Origin: an uncultured Clostridia bacterium
Lineage (GTDB): Bacteria; Bacillota; Clostridia; Oscillospirales; Acutalibacteraceae
Length of the DNA: 64,000 nucleotides
Direction of reading: 5' to 3'
Assembly: GCA_947631945.1 (NCBI GenBank)
Contig: CANRNI010000002.1
Coordinates: forward strand, 1 to 64,000
Shown here piece by piece: positions 54,323-63,533 of this stretch. The notes below the pieces were generated by a model, which saw only the letters and a list, made by a program, of their open reading frames with translations, had not been told where the DNA came from and did not search any database. Position numbers and translations under genes: made by a program. Within the stretch, counting starts at the first letter, position 1. Each line of letters starts with the position of its first letter.

Positions 54323-55084
54323 ATGAATCAATACCTTAAAAATTTAGATAAAATAGAGTTCATAGTAACAAACGCCTGCACGGGCAGATGCAAGCACTGT
54401 TCGCAGGGCAGCCACTCTTCTTCGGGAGAGCATATCGCTCCCGATTCGGCTGCTTCAGCCGTAATAAAAACGGCTGAAGCTTATAATATAAACACCTTGA
54501 TGACTTTCGGGGGCGAACCGCTGCTGTTTCCCGATACGGTTTGCAGGATTCACTCTGCCGGACGGAGCGCGGGGATTCGGAACAGACAGTTAATTACAAA
54601 CGGCTTTTTCAGCCGCAAGGCCGACAGAATCCGTGAAGTGGCTTATATGCTTGCCGAAAGCGGAGTAAACGATATATTGCTTTCCGTCGACGCTTTTCAT
54701 CAGGAAACAATTCCCGTTGAACCTGTAATGACGTTTGCCGAAAATATTTTAAAAGCGGGTATTACAAAGCTGCGAACGCATCCCGCATGGCTCGTTTCTC
54801 CCGACGACGATAACCCTTACAACAATAAAACACGTGAAATACTTGAGGTTTTTCGAAAATCCGGAATTGAACCTTCCGACGGAAACATCATTTTTCCGAG
54901 CGGCAGCGCCTTAAAATTTTTAGGCGAATATTTCAGTTCCGATACGCCCCGTATAAGCGTATACGCTCAAGACCCGAAAGACATAAAAGCAATTTCAATA
55001 TCTTCCTCGGGAGACGTTCTCGGAGGAAATATTTACAAAACGGATATTATTGAAATTCTGGAGCATTATGCTCCGAACAAATAA
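54323..55084 (+). CDS. Radical SAM protein of unknown substrate
   Basis: 253 residues with C19-x3-C23-x2-C26 (CTGRCKHC) and LMTFGGEPLLF for SAM, and VNDILLSVDAFHQE in the barrel. It lacks a SPASM extension, and no precursor or PqqD-like gene is adjacent. The ATG has a weak GGGAAAAAA site. It sits 27 bases before the dockerin-carboxypeptidase gene. The chemistry is not inferable. Confidence 0.85.
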   Translation: MNQYLKNLDKIEFIVTNACTGRCKHCSQGSHSSSGEHIAPDSAASAVIKTAEAYNINTLMTFGGEPLLFPDTVCRIHSAGRSAGIRNRQLITNGFFSRKADRIREVAYMLAESGVNDILLSVDAFHQETIPVEPVMTFAENILKAGITKLRTHPAWLVSPDDDNPYNNKTREILEVFRKSGIEPSDGNIIFPSGSALKFLGEYFSSDTPRISVYAQDPKDIKAISISSSGDVLGGNIYKTDIIEILEHYAPNK

Positions 55085-55111
55085 AGTATAAATTTAAGGA
55101 GAGAAAGTATT

Positions 55112-56413
55112 ATGAAAAATTTATCCGTGAAAGTTATATCGTTCTTGACGGCAATTCTTATTCTTTTGTCCTGTATGCCGATATCTGTTTTCGCCGAAAA
55201 CGCTTCAGACTATATAAGAGCGGCAGATGATTTTTCCGATTCGGAGCCAAGCTCCGAGAACGTAAATAATTATCCTCTCGGAGACGTTACGCTCGATAAT
55301 AAAATTACAGCGGCGGACGCAAGACTGATTCTGAGGATATCTTCATTGCTTGTAAAAGTTGATTCGGATATAGAAATACTTGCCGACTATGATGAAAACG
55401 GAACCGTTACGGCGGCGGACGCAAGATGCGTGCTTCGTCTCGGCGCGAAGCTTGACCCGTTCGCGCCCGAAACTACCGAAGCGCCGACTACCGCCGCGCC
55501 GCCCACGACAAAGGCTCCCGAACCTACCACCGCCGCGCCGAAGCCTCTGACCTTTAAAGACAGAAAATTCAAGGTCGAAACAAGTCCGCTTTTCAGTACG
55601 AAATACGCAGGCTATGCCGTTCTTTACGATTACGACAACGACAAGATACTTTACGGCAAAAATATGCACTCAAGATGCCATCCCGCGAGCACAACCAAGA
55701 TAATAACAGCCTGTCTCGGCTGTGAGTATCTCAGTCCCGACTATATTCTTACCGTAGGAAATGAATTGGGGCTTATGGAATGGAATACAAGCAAAGCCGG
55801 TATTTACAAGGGACAGAAAATAAGATTTAAAGAAATTCTTAAATGTTTGCTTGTACCCTCGGGCTGCGATGCGGCTTATACGATTGCGGTAAACGTCGCG
55901 AGAGTTGCCGCCGGAAATCAGAATATGTCAGCTTCGTCCGCCCTTTCTTATTTTATCGGCATGATGAATTCATACGCGAAACAGCTCGGAATGAAGGATT
56001 CTCATTTTGCAAATCCCGACGGTTTTCCAAACAGCAATCACTATGTTTCGGCGTACGATATGGCGATTATCGCGGCAAAAGCCTGCACATTCGACCTTAT
56101 AATGGATACTGTATCTCAGCCGTGGGCCACGGCGTATTTCTATTCGGGCGGCAGCGCGACGTACACAAACTCCAACGAAACGATAAACCCTTACAGCAGC
56201 AGATATTATCCGTATATGGTAGGAATAAAAACAGGCTCACATTCACAGGCGGGTCAATGCCTTGTAACCGCGGCAAAAAAATACATAAAAAATACGGGAA
56301 AGACAAAAACCTTTATAGCGGTAGTTATGAATTGTCCCAATAAAGACGCGAGATATAATGATTTAAAGAGCCTATATGATACCGCTTTTTCTTATTTCTG
56401 GCGGCAGCCTTGA
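55112..56413 (+). CDS. Secreted D,D-carboxypeptidase (S11) with type I dockerin
   Basis: 433 residues: signal peptide (KVISFLTAILILLSCM, then PISVFAE), a dockerin type I domain at about 56-115 with two Ca-binding repeats (GDVTLDNKITAADARLILRI and ADYDENGTVTAADARCVLRL), a Thr/Pro/Ala linker (118-144), and an S11 peptidase. The catalytic Ser is in S193TTK196, the second motif is S250GC (the usual SxN has Asn) and the third is K373TGS. S11 enzymes remove the terminal D-Ala from muropeptides. A dockerin on such an enzyme implies attachment to a cohesin-bearing scaffold outside the cell. Confidence 0.93.
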   Translation: MKNLSVKVISFLTAILILLSCMPISVFAENASDYIRAADDFSDSEPSSENVNNYPLGDVTLDNKITAADARLILRISSLLVKVDSDIEILADYDENGTVTAADARCVLRLGAKLDPFAPETTEAPTTAAPPTTKAPEPTTAAPKPLTFKDRKFKVETSPLFSTKYAGYAVLYDYDNDKILYGKNMHSRCHPASTTKIITACLGCEYLSPDYILTVGNELGLMEWNTSKAGIYKGQKIRFKEILKCLLVPSGCDAAYTIAVNVARVAAGNQNMSASSALSYFIGMMNSYAKQLGMKDSHFANPDGFPNSNHYVSAYDMAIIAAKACTFDLIMDTVSQPWATAYFYSGGSATYTNSNETINPYSSRYYPYMVGIKTGSHSQAGQCLVTAAKKYIKNTGKTKTFIAVVMNCPNKDARYNDLKSLYDTAFSYFWRQP

Positions 56414-56481
56414 CATTTTCAATAAAATATATCATAATATATACAGCAATATTATTTTAAATTAACAGGAGATTGATAAGA

Positions 56482-58170
56482 ATGATTAATCCTCGTTTTA
56501 CCTGCAAATACAGATACGCCGGAAAGGAATTTATTCTCACAGGCAACGCTTCGGAGCATCTTGACGCGGATATCGCCGTTACCGATGACAAAATAAAAAT
56601 AACGCTAAAGCCAAAGGACTATATCGAGCTTCTCGGCGCGGACATCGAGTTTGACCACACATTTAATGAGGAAGATAAATTTTTCGCGAACGGCTATCAG
56701 TCATGGTCAACGTCACGCGAATACAAAAAGAGCGACGAGCATGAGGAAATCAACAGGCTTATCACCGGCGTAAGGGCGGAAAAGCTGGCGAGTATTTCGG
56801 GCGACGCATGGTTCTGCGACACTACAAAGCATAAAGGCGTGTTCCGCAGCCACTGTTATACATACATAAAGAATAACGAGAATTATTTCTTTATCGGTTC
56901 GCTTTCCGAAAAACAGGGTTATACCGTTATTCACGCGGATATGAACCTCGGCAAAATAAGTATATCCAAGGATATTGAAGGCGTTACTACAGACAGAAAT
57001 TACGAATTGTTTGATATTGTCATATTAAGAGGCTCCGAATCGGAGGTTTTTGATAAATATTTTGAGCTTATGGGTGTTAAGAAGCCGAAAATCAATCATC
57101 TTTCGGGATATACCTCATGGTACAATTATTTCCAGAAAATAAATGAAAAAATAATTCTTCGCGATTTAGACGCCATGGACGCTGTAAGCGATTACGCGAA
57201 TATTTTCCAGATCGACGACGGATATGAAACGTTTGTGGGCGACTGGCTTGACCCGAACCCCTCAAAATTCCCCAACGGAATGAAATATATAGCCGACCGT
57301 ATTCACGAAAAAGGCTATATGGCGGGAATATGGATAGCTCCCTTTAACGTTCAGATTAAATCGAGGACTTACAAGGAGCACCCCGATTGGATAATCAGGG
57401 ATAAAAAAGGCAGACCTGTTCTCGGCTGCGTCGGCTGGGGCGGCGCGTATACTCTCGATATATATAATCCCGAAGCAAGAGCTTATATAAAGAATTGCTT
57501 TAATGTGATTCTCAATGACTGGGGCTTCGATATGGTTAAGCTCGACTTCCTTTACAGCCAATGTCAAATCCCGAGAAACAACAAATCGAGAGGAACCATA
57601 ATGTGCGAGGCTATGGAGTTCCTCAGAGAATGTTGCGGCGATAAGCTCATACTCGGCTGCGGCGTACCGTTGGGACCCGCTTTCGGATATGTTGACGCCT
57701 GCCGCATAAGCTGCGATGTGGATTTATCCTTCCCGCCTAAATTTTACAACAAAATGAGCCTGAGCAATGAAATGATTTCGGCTCAGAACGCTATCAACAA
57801 CTCCGTTTTCAGAAGACAACTAAACGGCAGAGTGTTCATAAACGACCCCGACGTTTTTTTCCTGAGATATAAAAATCTTAAATTCAACATGGATCAGAAA
57901 ATTCTTTTGGGCTTTATAAACCATATCTGCGGCGACGTTCTGTTTGTATCTGACAATATGAGGGAATATAAAGCCGCCGATTTTGAAGCAGTTAAAAAAT
58001 TCTATTCGAAATCCGATTTTAAAATTATCGACGCAAACTATATAGACAACGACAAAAAGCTTATTTTAAAGCTTCTCGATAAAGATAACAATATAAGAAT
58101 GCTCTGGTTTAATATTTTCTCCGGCTTCGGAAATCAGTCGCACATAAGCGGTCTTACTGCAAAAAGATGA
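56482..58170 (+). CDS. Glycoside hydrolase family 36 alpha-galactosidase-like protein
   Basis: 562 residues from the ATG at 56482 (AGGAGA upstream; a TTG 9 bases earlier is too close to it). N-terminal beta-sandwich with NGYQSWSTSREY, then the catalytic barrel: FQIDDGYETFVGDW, GIWIAPFNV, VKLDFLYSQCQ with the nucleophile Asp, and ACRISCDVD for the acid/base Asp. These enzymes cleave alpha-1,6-galactosides such as raffinose-type sugars. No signal peptide. The stop overlaps the start of the GT4 gene (ATGA), so the two are coupled. Confidence 0.9.
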   Translation: MINPRFTCKYRYAGKEFILTGNASEHLDADIAVTDDKIKITLKPKDYIELLGADIEFDHTFNEEDKFFANGYQSWSTSREYKKSDEHEEINRLITGVRAEKLASISGDAWFCDTTKHKGVFRSHCYTYIKNNENYFFIGSLSEKQGYTVIHADMNLGKISISKDIEGVTTDRNYELFDIVILRGSESEVFDKYFELMGVKKPKINHLSGYTSWYNYFQKINEKIILRDLDAMDAVSDYANIFQIDDGYETFVGDWLDPNPSKFPNGMKYIADRIHEKGYMAGIWIAPFNVQIKSRTYKEHPDWIIRDKKGRPVLGCVGWGGAYTLDIYNPEARAYIKNCFNVILNDWGFDMVKLDFLYSQCQIPRNNKSRGTIMCEAMEFLRECCGDKLILGCGVPLGPAFGYVDACRISCDVDLSFPPKFYNKMSLSNEMISAQNAINNSVFRRQLNGRVFINDPDVFFLRYKNLKFNMDQKILLGFINHICGDVLFVSDNMREYKAADFEAVKKFYSKSDFKIIDANYIDNDKKLILKLLDKDNNIRMLWFNIFSGFGNQSHISGLTAKR

Positions 58171-59219
58171 AGCGCATTGCGATATTTCAAAAGGATTTGG
58201 GTATCGGCGGCATACAGCGTTCGCTTCTGAATATGCTGACGAATATGGATTTGACAAGCTACGAGGTGGATTTGTTTCTGTTTGCCGAACCCGAAATATG
58301 CGCTCCCGAGGATTTAAAGAACGTAAATACTTATATTCTTAAGCCTCTGTTCTATCTGAACAGGATAGTTAATTTTGATACTTTGCGAAAAATGTTCCGC
58401 TATAATCTTCCAAAAAAGCAATACGACCTCGCAATCGACTTTAACAGCTACAGTAACGAATGTGCGCTTTGCGTATTCTCACTGAACGCAAAAAAACGGA
58501 TAATGTGGATTCACAACGATATCGAGACCGAATACAAAAATTCCTTTAAATACCGTATTCTGTGGTCGCATTTTAAAAGCAAATTCAATCTTTATGACGA
58601 ATTTGTCGCGGTTTCGGAAGGAATTGTTGAGCCTTTCAGATATATGACGGGAATCGTAAACAAAAAGATAACGGTAATCCCCAATTCCATCAACACTCCG
58701 CAGCTTATAAGAAAAAGCCGCGAACCCGTTAATTTTAAGGCCGACCCTTTTTTGACGAACTTTATTTTCGTCGGCAGATTCACTCATCAAAAGGGCATAG
58801 ACATTTTACTTGATTACTTTGCGCGTGCGCTTTTGCAAAGAAAGGATATACATCTGTATCTATTGGGCGGAGGCCCGGAGGAACTGAAAATCGCGCAGCA
58901 GATTGAGGATCAAAAGCTGAACGAATATGTTACCGTAATAGCGGCGGCGGAAAATCCTTACCCTTATATGGCGCAGATGGACGCGCTTGTTCTCACTTCC
59001 CGTCATGAAGGTCAGGGAATAGTCCTGTGGGAGGCAAAGGCTCTTGGGCTTGATTTGATTTTTGAAAAGCATCTTGAAAAATATAACGACGGTCTTAAAG
59101 GCTCCGATAACATTGTGCGCTCCATGGTCAAACAGAAAAAGCACATGAAACAGCACGACAGCCTTGATTACTATAATCTTAAAATAAAAAACAGCCTTTA
59201 TGAGCTGTTTGATAAATAA
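58167..59219 (+). CDS. Glycosyltransferase family 4-type protein
   Basis: 350 residues with an N-terminal GT-B domain (DLGIGGIQRSLLNMLTNMD), NSINTPQLIRKSREP and FVGRFTHQKGIDILLDYF, then VTVIAAAENPYPYMAQMD and LTSRHEGQGIVLWEAKALGLD carrying the nucleotide-sugar Glu motif. It adds a sugar to a lipid or polysaccharide acceptor. It is coupled to the alpha-galactosidase gene and followed by a family 2 glycosyltransferase, suggesting surface glycan synthesis. Confidence 0.88.
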   Translation: MKRIAIFQKDLGIGGIQRSLLNMLTNMDLTSYEVDLFLFAEPEICAPEDLKNVNTYILKPLFYLNRIVNFDTLRKMFRYNLPKKQYDLAIDFNSYSNECALCVFSLNAKKRIMWIHNDIETEYKNSFKYRILWSHFKSKFNLYDEFVAVSEGIVEPFRYMTGIVNKKITVIPNSINTPQLIRKSREPVNFKADPFLTNFIFVGRFTHQKGIDILLDYFARALLQRKDIHLYLLGGGPEELKIAQQIEDQKLNEYVTVIAAAENPYPYMAQMDALVLTSRHEGQGIVLWEAKALGLDLIFEKHLEKYNDGLKGSDNIVRSMVKQKKHMKQHDSLDYYNLKIKNSLYELFDK

Positions 59220-59266
59220 CGCGATAAACCCGATAAATACACAAAAACGGAGGAACGGAAGATAAA

Positions 59267-60319
59267 ATGACAATAAGCGTAATAATTCCTGCTTACAACT
59301 GTTCCGACACGCTTGAGGCGGCTGTTAATTCCGTAATGATATCGGCTGCCGAATCTAACGCTGAAATTATTAAATCCGCCTCCTTCTCAAATGAGAAATC
59401 CGAATCGGCATTGTCTTATTCGGTATTAAAAGAAATAATAATAATTGACGACGGCTCGGTTGACAGTACGCCCGCCGTCATTTTATCTTTAAAGGAAAAA
59501 TATCCGATTATAAAATCTATAAGAACAAAAAACGGAGGGCCGGCAAGAGCGAGGAACATTGGAATAAAAGAATCATCGGGCAATTATATAATGTTCCTTG
59601 ACAGCGACGACACTTACGAAAAAGAAATATTTGAAAAAATATCCGCGTTTCTCGGAGAAAATACGGATTTGCTCATTTTCGGTTTCAGACAGCGCTTTTA
59701 CGGCAGAGCTAACGATAAAACATATTCTCCCAAAACACAATTCGATACCGCGTCTTTCTATAAAAATAATCTTCTTAATCAAGTATGGAACAAGGTCTAC
59801 AAAACCGATTTTATAAAAAACAACAATATTGTTTTTAAGGATTACAAATACGGAGAGGACAGGATTTTCAACGCCGATGTACTCGGACGCGCTCCAAGCG
59901 TCAAAGCGATTCCCGACATACTCTATAATTACAATATAGATAAATCGGTAAGCCTGATTTCGGGATATATACCCGAAAAATTCAGCGCCTGCGCAGAAAT
60001 CAACAGTAAATTTTCGGAACTGTGCAGCGATAAATCGGTAACGGATTATATGTTTATAAAAAGCGTTTTATCATGCATGACGGTTTTATTCGCGGAAAAC
60101 TGCAGGCTTACGCACAGCCAAAAATTGTCTGAAATCAAAAAAGTGATTAACCATGAATCCGTATCCGAAACGGCTGAAAACAGACAAGACAGTCTGTATA
60201 TGGAAATAATAAGACGGATTATTAAAACCAAGAGCGTCCGCCTGAATTTTCTTTTGGCATTCGCGGTTTCCCTATGCCAAAAGAATTTGCTTCCGCTGTT
60301 CATAAAATTCAGAGGATAA
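59267..60319 (+). CDS. Glycosyltransferase family 2 protein
   Basis: 350 residues starting TISVIIPAYNCSDTLEAAVNS. The GT-A signatures are IIIDDGSVDSTPAVI, NGGPARARNIGIKESSGNYI and FLDSDDTYEKEIF (DxD-type metal site). Roughly 35 extra residues lie between the first strand and the IIIDDGS motif, which is longer than usual. GGAGG is placed 12 bases before the ATG. Confidence 0.9.
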   Translation: MTISVIIPAYNCSDTLEAAVNSVMISAAESNAEIIKSASFSNEKSESALSYSVLKEIIIIDDGSVDSTPAVILSLKEKYPIIKSIRTKNGGPARARNIGIKESSGNYIMFLDSDDTYEKEIFEKISAFLGENTDLLIFGFRQRFYGRANDKTYSPKTQFDTASFYKNNLLNQVWNKVYKTDFIKNNNIVFKDYKYGEDRIFNADVLGRAPSVKAIPDILYNYNIDKSVSLISGYIPEKFSACAEINSKFSELCSDKSVTDYMFIKSVLSCMTVLFAENCRLTHSQKLSEIKKVINHESVSETAENRQDSLYMEIIRRIIKTKSVRLNFLLAFAVSLCQKNLLPLFIKFRG

Positions 60320-61008
60320 TCGACGAGAAAAAAATCATTGTGATTGGAGCCGTGGAAATTACGGATAATATATTTAAAGGATTTAATAGAGAAGCGGTTG
60401 ATTTCTTATTCGGACTGCAATTTGAAAATACCTCCGAAAATAAAGAGATAAATCTGCAAAAGTATAAACAGCTTATATATGAGCCGCTTTACTGTCTGTA
60501 TCTTGATTTAAAGCCTGCGGCGGCTGAAATTGCCGATTTTGATATGAATCCCCGGCGATGTCTATCTTCGCCTTATACGGACAGACGGTTTACCGATAAG
60601 CCGATAAAGGAATATTGCTATCTGAGGTTTCGCCAAATCGCAAAAAGCGATATCGCGGGGCTTTATTTTGATATGGGATACGAATATTATTCCTACGGAT
60701 TGAGAATTTATAAGCAGACGGCGCAGGGCATGAACGGTATAAGAGAAAAAATACTTGCGGATACTGAAAAATCATCATACATTTTTGAAAAAATATCGTC
60801 GCTCGGATACAAAATCAAAGGAACAGGATATAAACAGAATCATTACCACGAAATAAAAAATGAAAAACTGAATTCCATTCTTAACATGAAAGGCTTTTAT
60901 ATCACAAAAGAAGTCCCGATAAACGAAAACGTGTTTACAGTCAATCTCAAAAAAGAACTGGAAACATCGTTTTACGATATGAGAGAATTTTCCGAAATTA
61001 TTCTGTAA
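60274..61008 (+). CDS. DUF2461-type protein
   Basis: 244 residues if started at 60274, inside the end of the GT2 gene. GTG codons at 60340 and 60352 give a start closer to family members, which begin near the IFKGFNREAVDFLFGLQFEN region. The matching parts are CLSSPYTDRRFTDKP, GLYFDMGYEYYSYGLRIYKQ and GFYITKEVPINE. It is a cytoplasmic protein without a known reaction. The last 11 bases overlap the convergent 2H phosphoesterase gene. Confidence 0.75.
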   Translation: MPKEFASAVHKIQRIIDEKKIIVIGAVEITDNIFKGFNREAVDFLFGLQFENTSENKEINLQKYKQLIYEPLYCLYLDLKPAAAEIADFDMNPRRCLSSPYTDRRFTDKPIKEYCYLRFRQIAKSDIAGLYFDMGYEYYSYGLRIYKQTAQGMNGIREKILADTEKSSYIFEKISSLGYKIKGTGYKQNHYHEIKNEKLNSILNMKGFYITKEVPINENVFTVNLKKELETSFYDMREFSEIIL

Positions 61009-61492
61009 GGAGATTAACAGAAATAATATGCCTTGCCGGAAAGAATTCATATAAATGCAGGGATTCAATTTTTCCTGTGAATGATGAAAATTCCCTGAGA
61101 ACCTCAGGAACAGCTTTAATAATATTTTCGGGTTCATCAATTAATAAAGTAGAATGAGGAGCCCAGCCGAATGAAGAACCGAAATTTTCCTTTAATTCCG
61201 CTAAATTCCTTGAGCAGTCGGGAGAAACAAACAATACCTTTCCTCCCGAAAAAATTCCGATATGACTGAAAATAACATCAAAAGCCCGAACTGACGCGGA
61301 AAGCCGTTTAAGCGTATGCGTCAATTCGTGTTCATTTTCTGAAGGAAATGAGCCGAGCGTTATATGCTGAGGAATATTTTTTGTATGAAAGCCAAAAAAT
61401 CCCTTATCATACAATTTATTCTGAATATCTAAAATACGTTTTTCGGCGGCGTTATCATATCCGGCCAAAACATAAAGCAATTTTTCATTCAT
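60998..61492 (-). CDS. 2H phosphoesterase (2'-5' RNA ligase family)
   Basis: 164 residues with two HxTx motifs, QHITLG (H43) and APHSTLLID (H113), the catalytic pair of the 2H superfamily, whose members act on 2'-5' or cyclic phosphate RNA ends and related compounds. GGTAATGAATG-type ribosome site is weak. It converges with the DUF2461 gene with an 11-base overlap. Confidence 0.85.
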   Translation of the reverse strand: MNEKLLYVLAGYDNAAEKRILDIQNKLYDKGFFGFHTKNIPQHITLGSFPSENEHELTHTLKRLSASVRAFDVIFSHIGIFSGGKVLFVSPDCSRNLAELKENFGSSFGWAPHSTLLIDEPENIIKAVPEVLREFSSFTGKIESLHLYEFFPARHIISVNLLTE

Positions 61493-61546
61493 TACCTTTA
61501 CCGTTCAAATATATACGTTAAAATGTAGTATACATAAAATTTACAT

Positions 61547-62506
61547 TTATAAATTGAGATCCCATATTTCAGTCTGCATACCGTCAAAGGTTGCCGAGCC
61601 GCTTACAAATCCCACTTTTGCCGCGCCTACAACGTGAAGCGGAATCGTATACTCCGCGTGAGTAACATAGCCCTGAGGATTAATAACCGCTTTTATTGTA
61701 GAGCCCTGATAAACTATATCCGCCGAAGTAACTTCAATAAGACTCAAATCCAATGACGCTACGTCAAGAAAGCCTACGCCTGCGGCGTTAGCGGCCGGAA
61801 CGTCGTACATTCCGACAGATTCCGGAATAAGAGTGATACTGATAACAGTATTATTTCCCTGTTGGGACGCGGAAATTGATTTAATACCGCTCATTGTAAG
61901 CCTGAAAAGTCCTTTTTGCGGCAAAAGGATTGTAACTTGCTCCCCCTCGGAATTAACGGCTGTACCGCCGCTGAAATTGAGGTTTTCATCAGTCGGTTTA
62001 ACTACCATGCCTATAAGTCTTGTCGCGATTCCCGCTATAAGCGAACCACCGGTACATTCCGTAACGTTAGCCGTAAAGCTTTCGGAATGAGTTGCAGAAA
62101 GATTTCCGTTATAAGCCTTTGTTTTATTAACGGCGGCGGTAATCATATCAAGCATTTGCTGATTGCTCATTGCCGACGGGTCAATGACTGCCGGAGCGGT
62201 TGTCTGAGCCGCAGGCTGCTGCTGAACGTTGGGATTTGCCTGCTGAGTCCCTGCGTTCTGATTTTCTCCCTGAATATTATTTGTGGCTTCATTTTGATTT
62301 GCGCCCTGGTTTATATTCTGATTAAGATATTGATTGACCGCATAATCGGTTGTAACCGCGTTAAAAGCGGAACCCGCGTTGGGCGGCTGTACCGAAGGCG
62401 CCGAATTTCCGCCACGCAATACCTGCGCTGTCAATACTATTACAATCACCAAAACGACAACCATTGAAACAAGTATAGCCGTAAGCTTTTTATTAAGCTC
62501 GCTCAT
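61547..62506 (-). CDS. Membrane-anchored secreted protein with Gln/Asn-rich linker
   Basis: 319 residues. An N-terminal transmembrane helix (about 8-28, LTAILVSMVVVLVIVIVLTA) is followed by a Gln/Asn/Ala-rich, low-complexity stretch (about 35-105) and a C-terminal domain of about 200 residues with alternating strands (NFSGGTAVNSEGEQVTILLP, GNNTVISITLIPES, HAEYTIPLHVVGAAKVGFVS). The fold resembles that of the lipoprotein at 9122 in overall beta content, but I cannot establish homology by eye. Function unknown. Confidence 0.7.
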   Translation of the reverse strand: MSELNKKLTAILVSMVVVLVIVIVLTAQVLRGGNSAPSVQPPNAGSAFNAVTTDYAVNQYLNQNINQGANQNEATNNIQGENQNAGTQQANPNVQQQPAAQTTAPAVIDPSAMSNQQMLDMITAAVNKTKAYNGNLSATHSESFTANVTECTGGSLIAGIATRLIGMVVKPTDENLNFSGGTAVNSEGEQVTILLPQKGLFRLTMSGIKSISASQQGNNTVISITLIPESVGMYDVPAANAAGVGFLDVASLDLSLIEVTSADIVYQGSTIKAVINPQGYVTHAEYTIPLHVVGAAKVGFVSGSATFDGMQTEIWDLNL

Positions 62507-62538
62507 TGAAACACCTCATATGCTGCGTATATGTGTTG

Positions 62539-62567
62539 ATTATACAATAAAAATATCATATTTGCAA
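62539..62567 (-). promoter_or_regulatory. Promoter of the Gln/Asn-linker protein gene
   Basis: On the minus strand, TTGCAA (62562-62567), 17 bases and TATAAT (62539-62544), 33 bases before the start. Confidence 0.75.
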
Positions 62568-62774
62568 ATATTTAAAAAAATGTTTAAGAAATATTAAATA
62601 ATTCTTTTTATTTTGACGCTCGATTTTTCGGATATTTTTACTGTGATATTTTTAAGCCATAAGCAAATACTGAAACTGAACCGACATAAAAATATGCAGA
62701 AAGGATAGAGACAGGGCGCGAAAAGATACGTGTTTACGGTTTTTGCGATATCCCTGTTTTGTAACGCGATTTTA

Positions 62775-63482
62775 ATGAAAATTTTATATATCATAGCTCT
62801 CAGCTTTTTTTCGTCCCTTACTCTTTTTATACTGACAAAGCTAATGGGAAACAAACAAATTTCACAGCTTACTACATTCGACTATATCATAGGCATAACA
62901 ATAGGAAGCATAGCGGCGGAAATGGCGACTTCTCTCGAGGACGATTTCAAGGAACCTCTTACGGCGATGATAACATACGGAATTATCGCCGCGATTCTGT
63001 CAGTAATTACAAACAAATCGCTTGCGATAAGGCGTTTTATCGACGGAAAAAGCATGATATTGTATGAAAACGGCAAGCTTTACAAAAAAAATTTTACAAA
63101 AGCCCGTCTTAATGTCAATGAATTTCTTACCGAATGCAGATTGCTGGGGTATTACAACATTGCCGATATCCAGACCGCCATTCTCGAACCTAACGGCAGA
63201 ATATCCGTAATGCCCAAGGCGTCCGCAAGACCAGTTACAGTTTCCGATATGAATATAACGCCGACGGAAGAAAAACCTCCCGTAGCGATTATTCTTGACG
63301 GGAAAATTCTGAAACGCAATCTGAAATTCACGGGAAACAACGAGATATGGCTTAAAAACCGGCTCACACAACAGGGGGTCGGCGACATCAAAAATATATT
63401 TTTCGCGTCCTGTGACAACAAAAACAATTTAAGCGTTTACACAAATATAAAAGAAAAGCCCGATTACGACATTTTTTCATAA
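62775..63482 (+). CDS. YetF-type (DUF421) membrane protein
   Basis: 235 residues from the ATG at 62775, which places the first helix as in other YetF proteins; an in-frame GTG at 62730 would add 15 residues. Three N-terminal helices with LTKLMGNKQISQLTTFDYIIGITIGSIA in two parts, a cytoplasmic YetF domain with DGKSMILYENGKLYKKN, LTECRLLGYYNIADIQTAILEPNG and VAIILDGKIL. These proteins are widespread in spore-formers; the biochemical role is unclear. No strong ribosome site is visible. Confidence 0.85.
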   Translation: MKILYIIALSFFSSLTLFILTKLMGNKQISQLTTFDYIIGITIGSIAAEMATSLEDDFKEPLTAMITYGIIAAILSVITNKSLAIRRFIDGKSMILYENGKLYKKNFTKARLNVNEFLTECRLLGYYNIADIQTAILEPNGRISVMPKASARPVTVSDMNITPTEEKPPVAIILDGKILKRNLKFTGNNEIWLKNRLTQQGVGDIKNIFFASCDNKNNLSVYTNIKEKPDYDIFS

Positions 63483-63500
63483 ATCGGTCGTTTATAACGG

Positions 63501-63529
63501 TTGACTTAGGGCAATATCGGTATTATAAT
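63501..63529 (+). promoter_or_regulatory. Consensus promoter at the start of the last gene
   Basis: TTGACT (63501-63506), 17 bases and TATAAT (63524-63529). Transcription would begin about 63536, next to the ATG at 63534. Confidence 0.8.
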
Positions 63530-63533
63530 CTTC

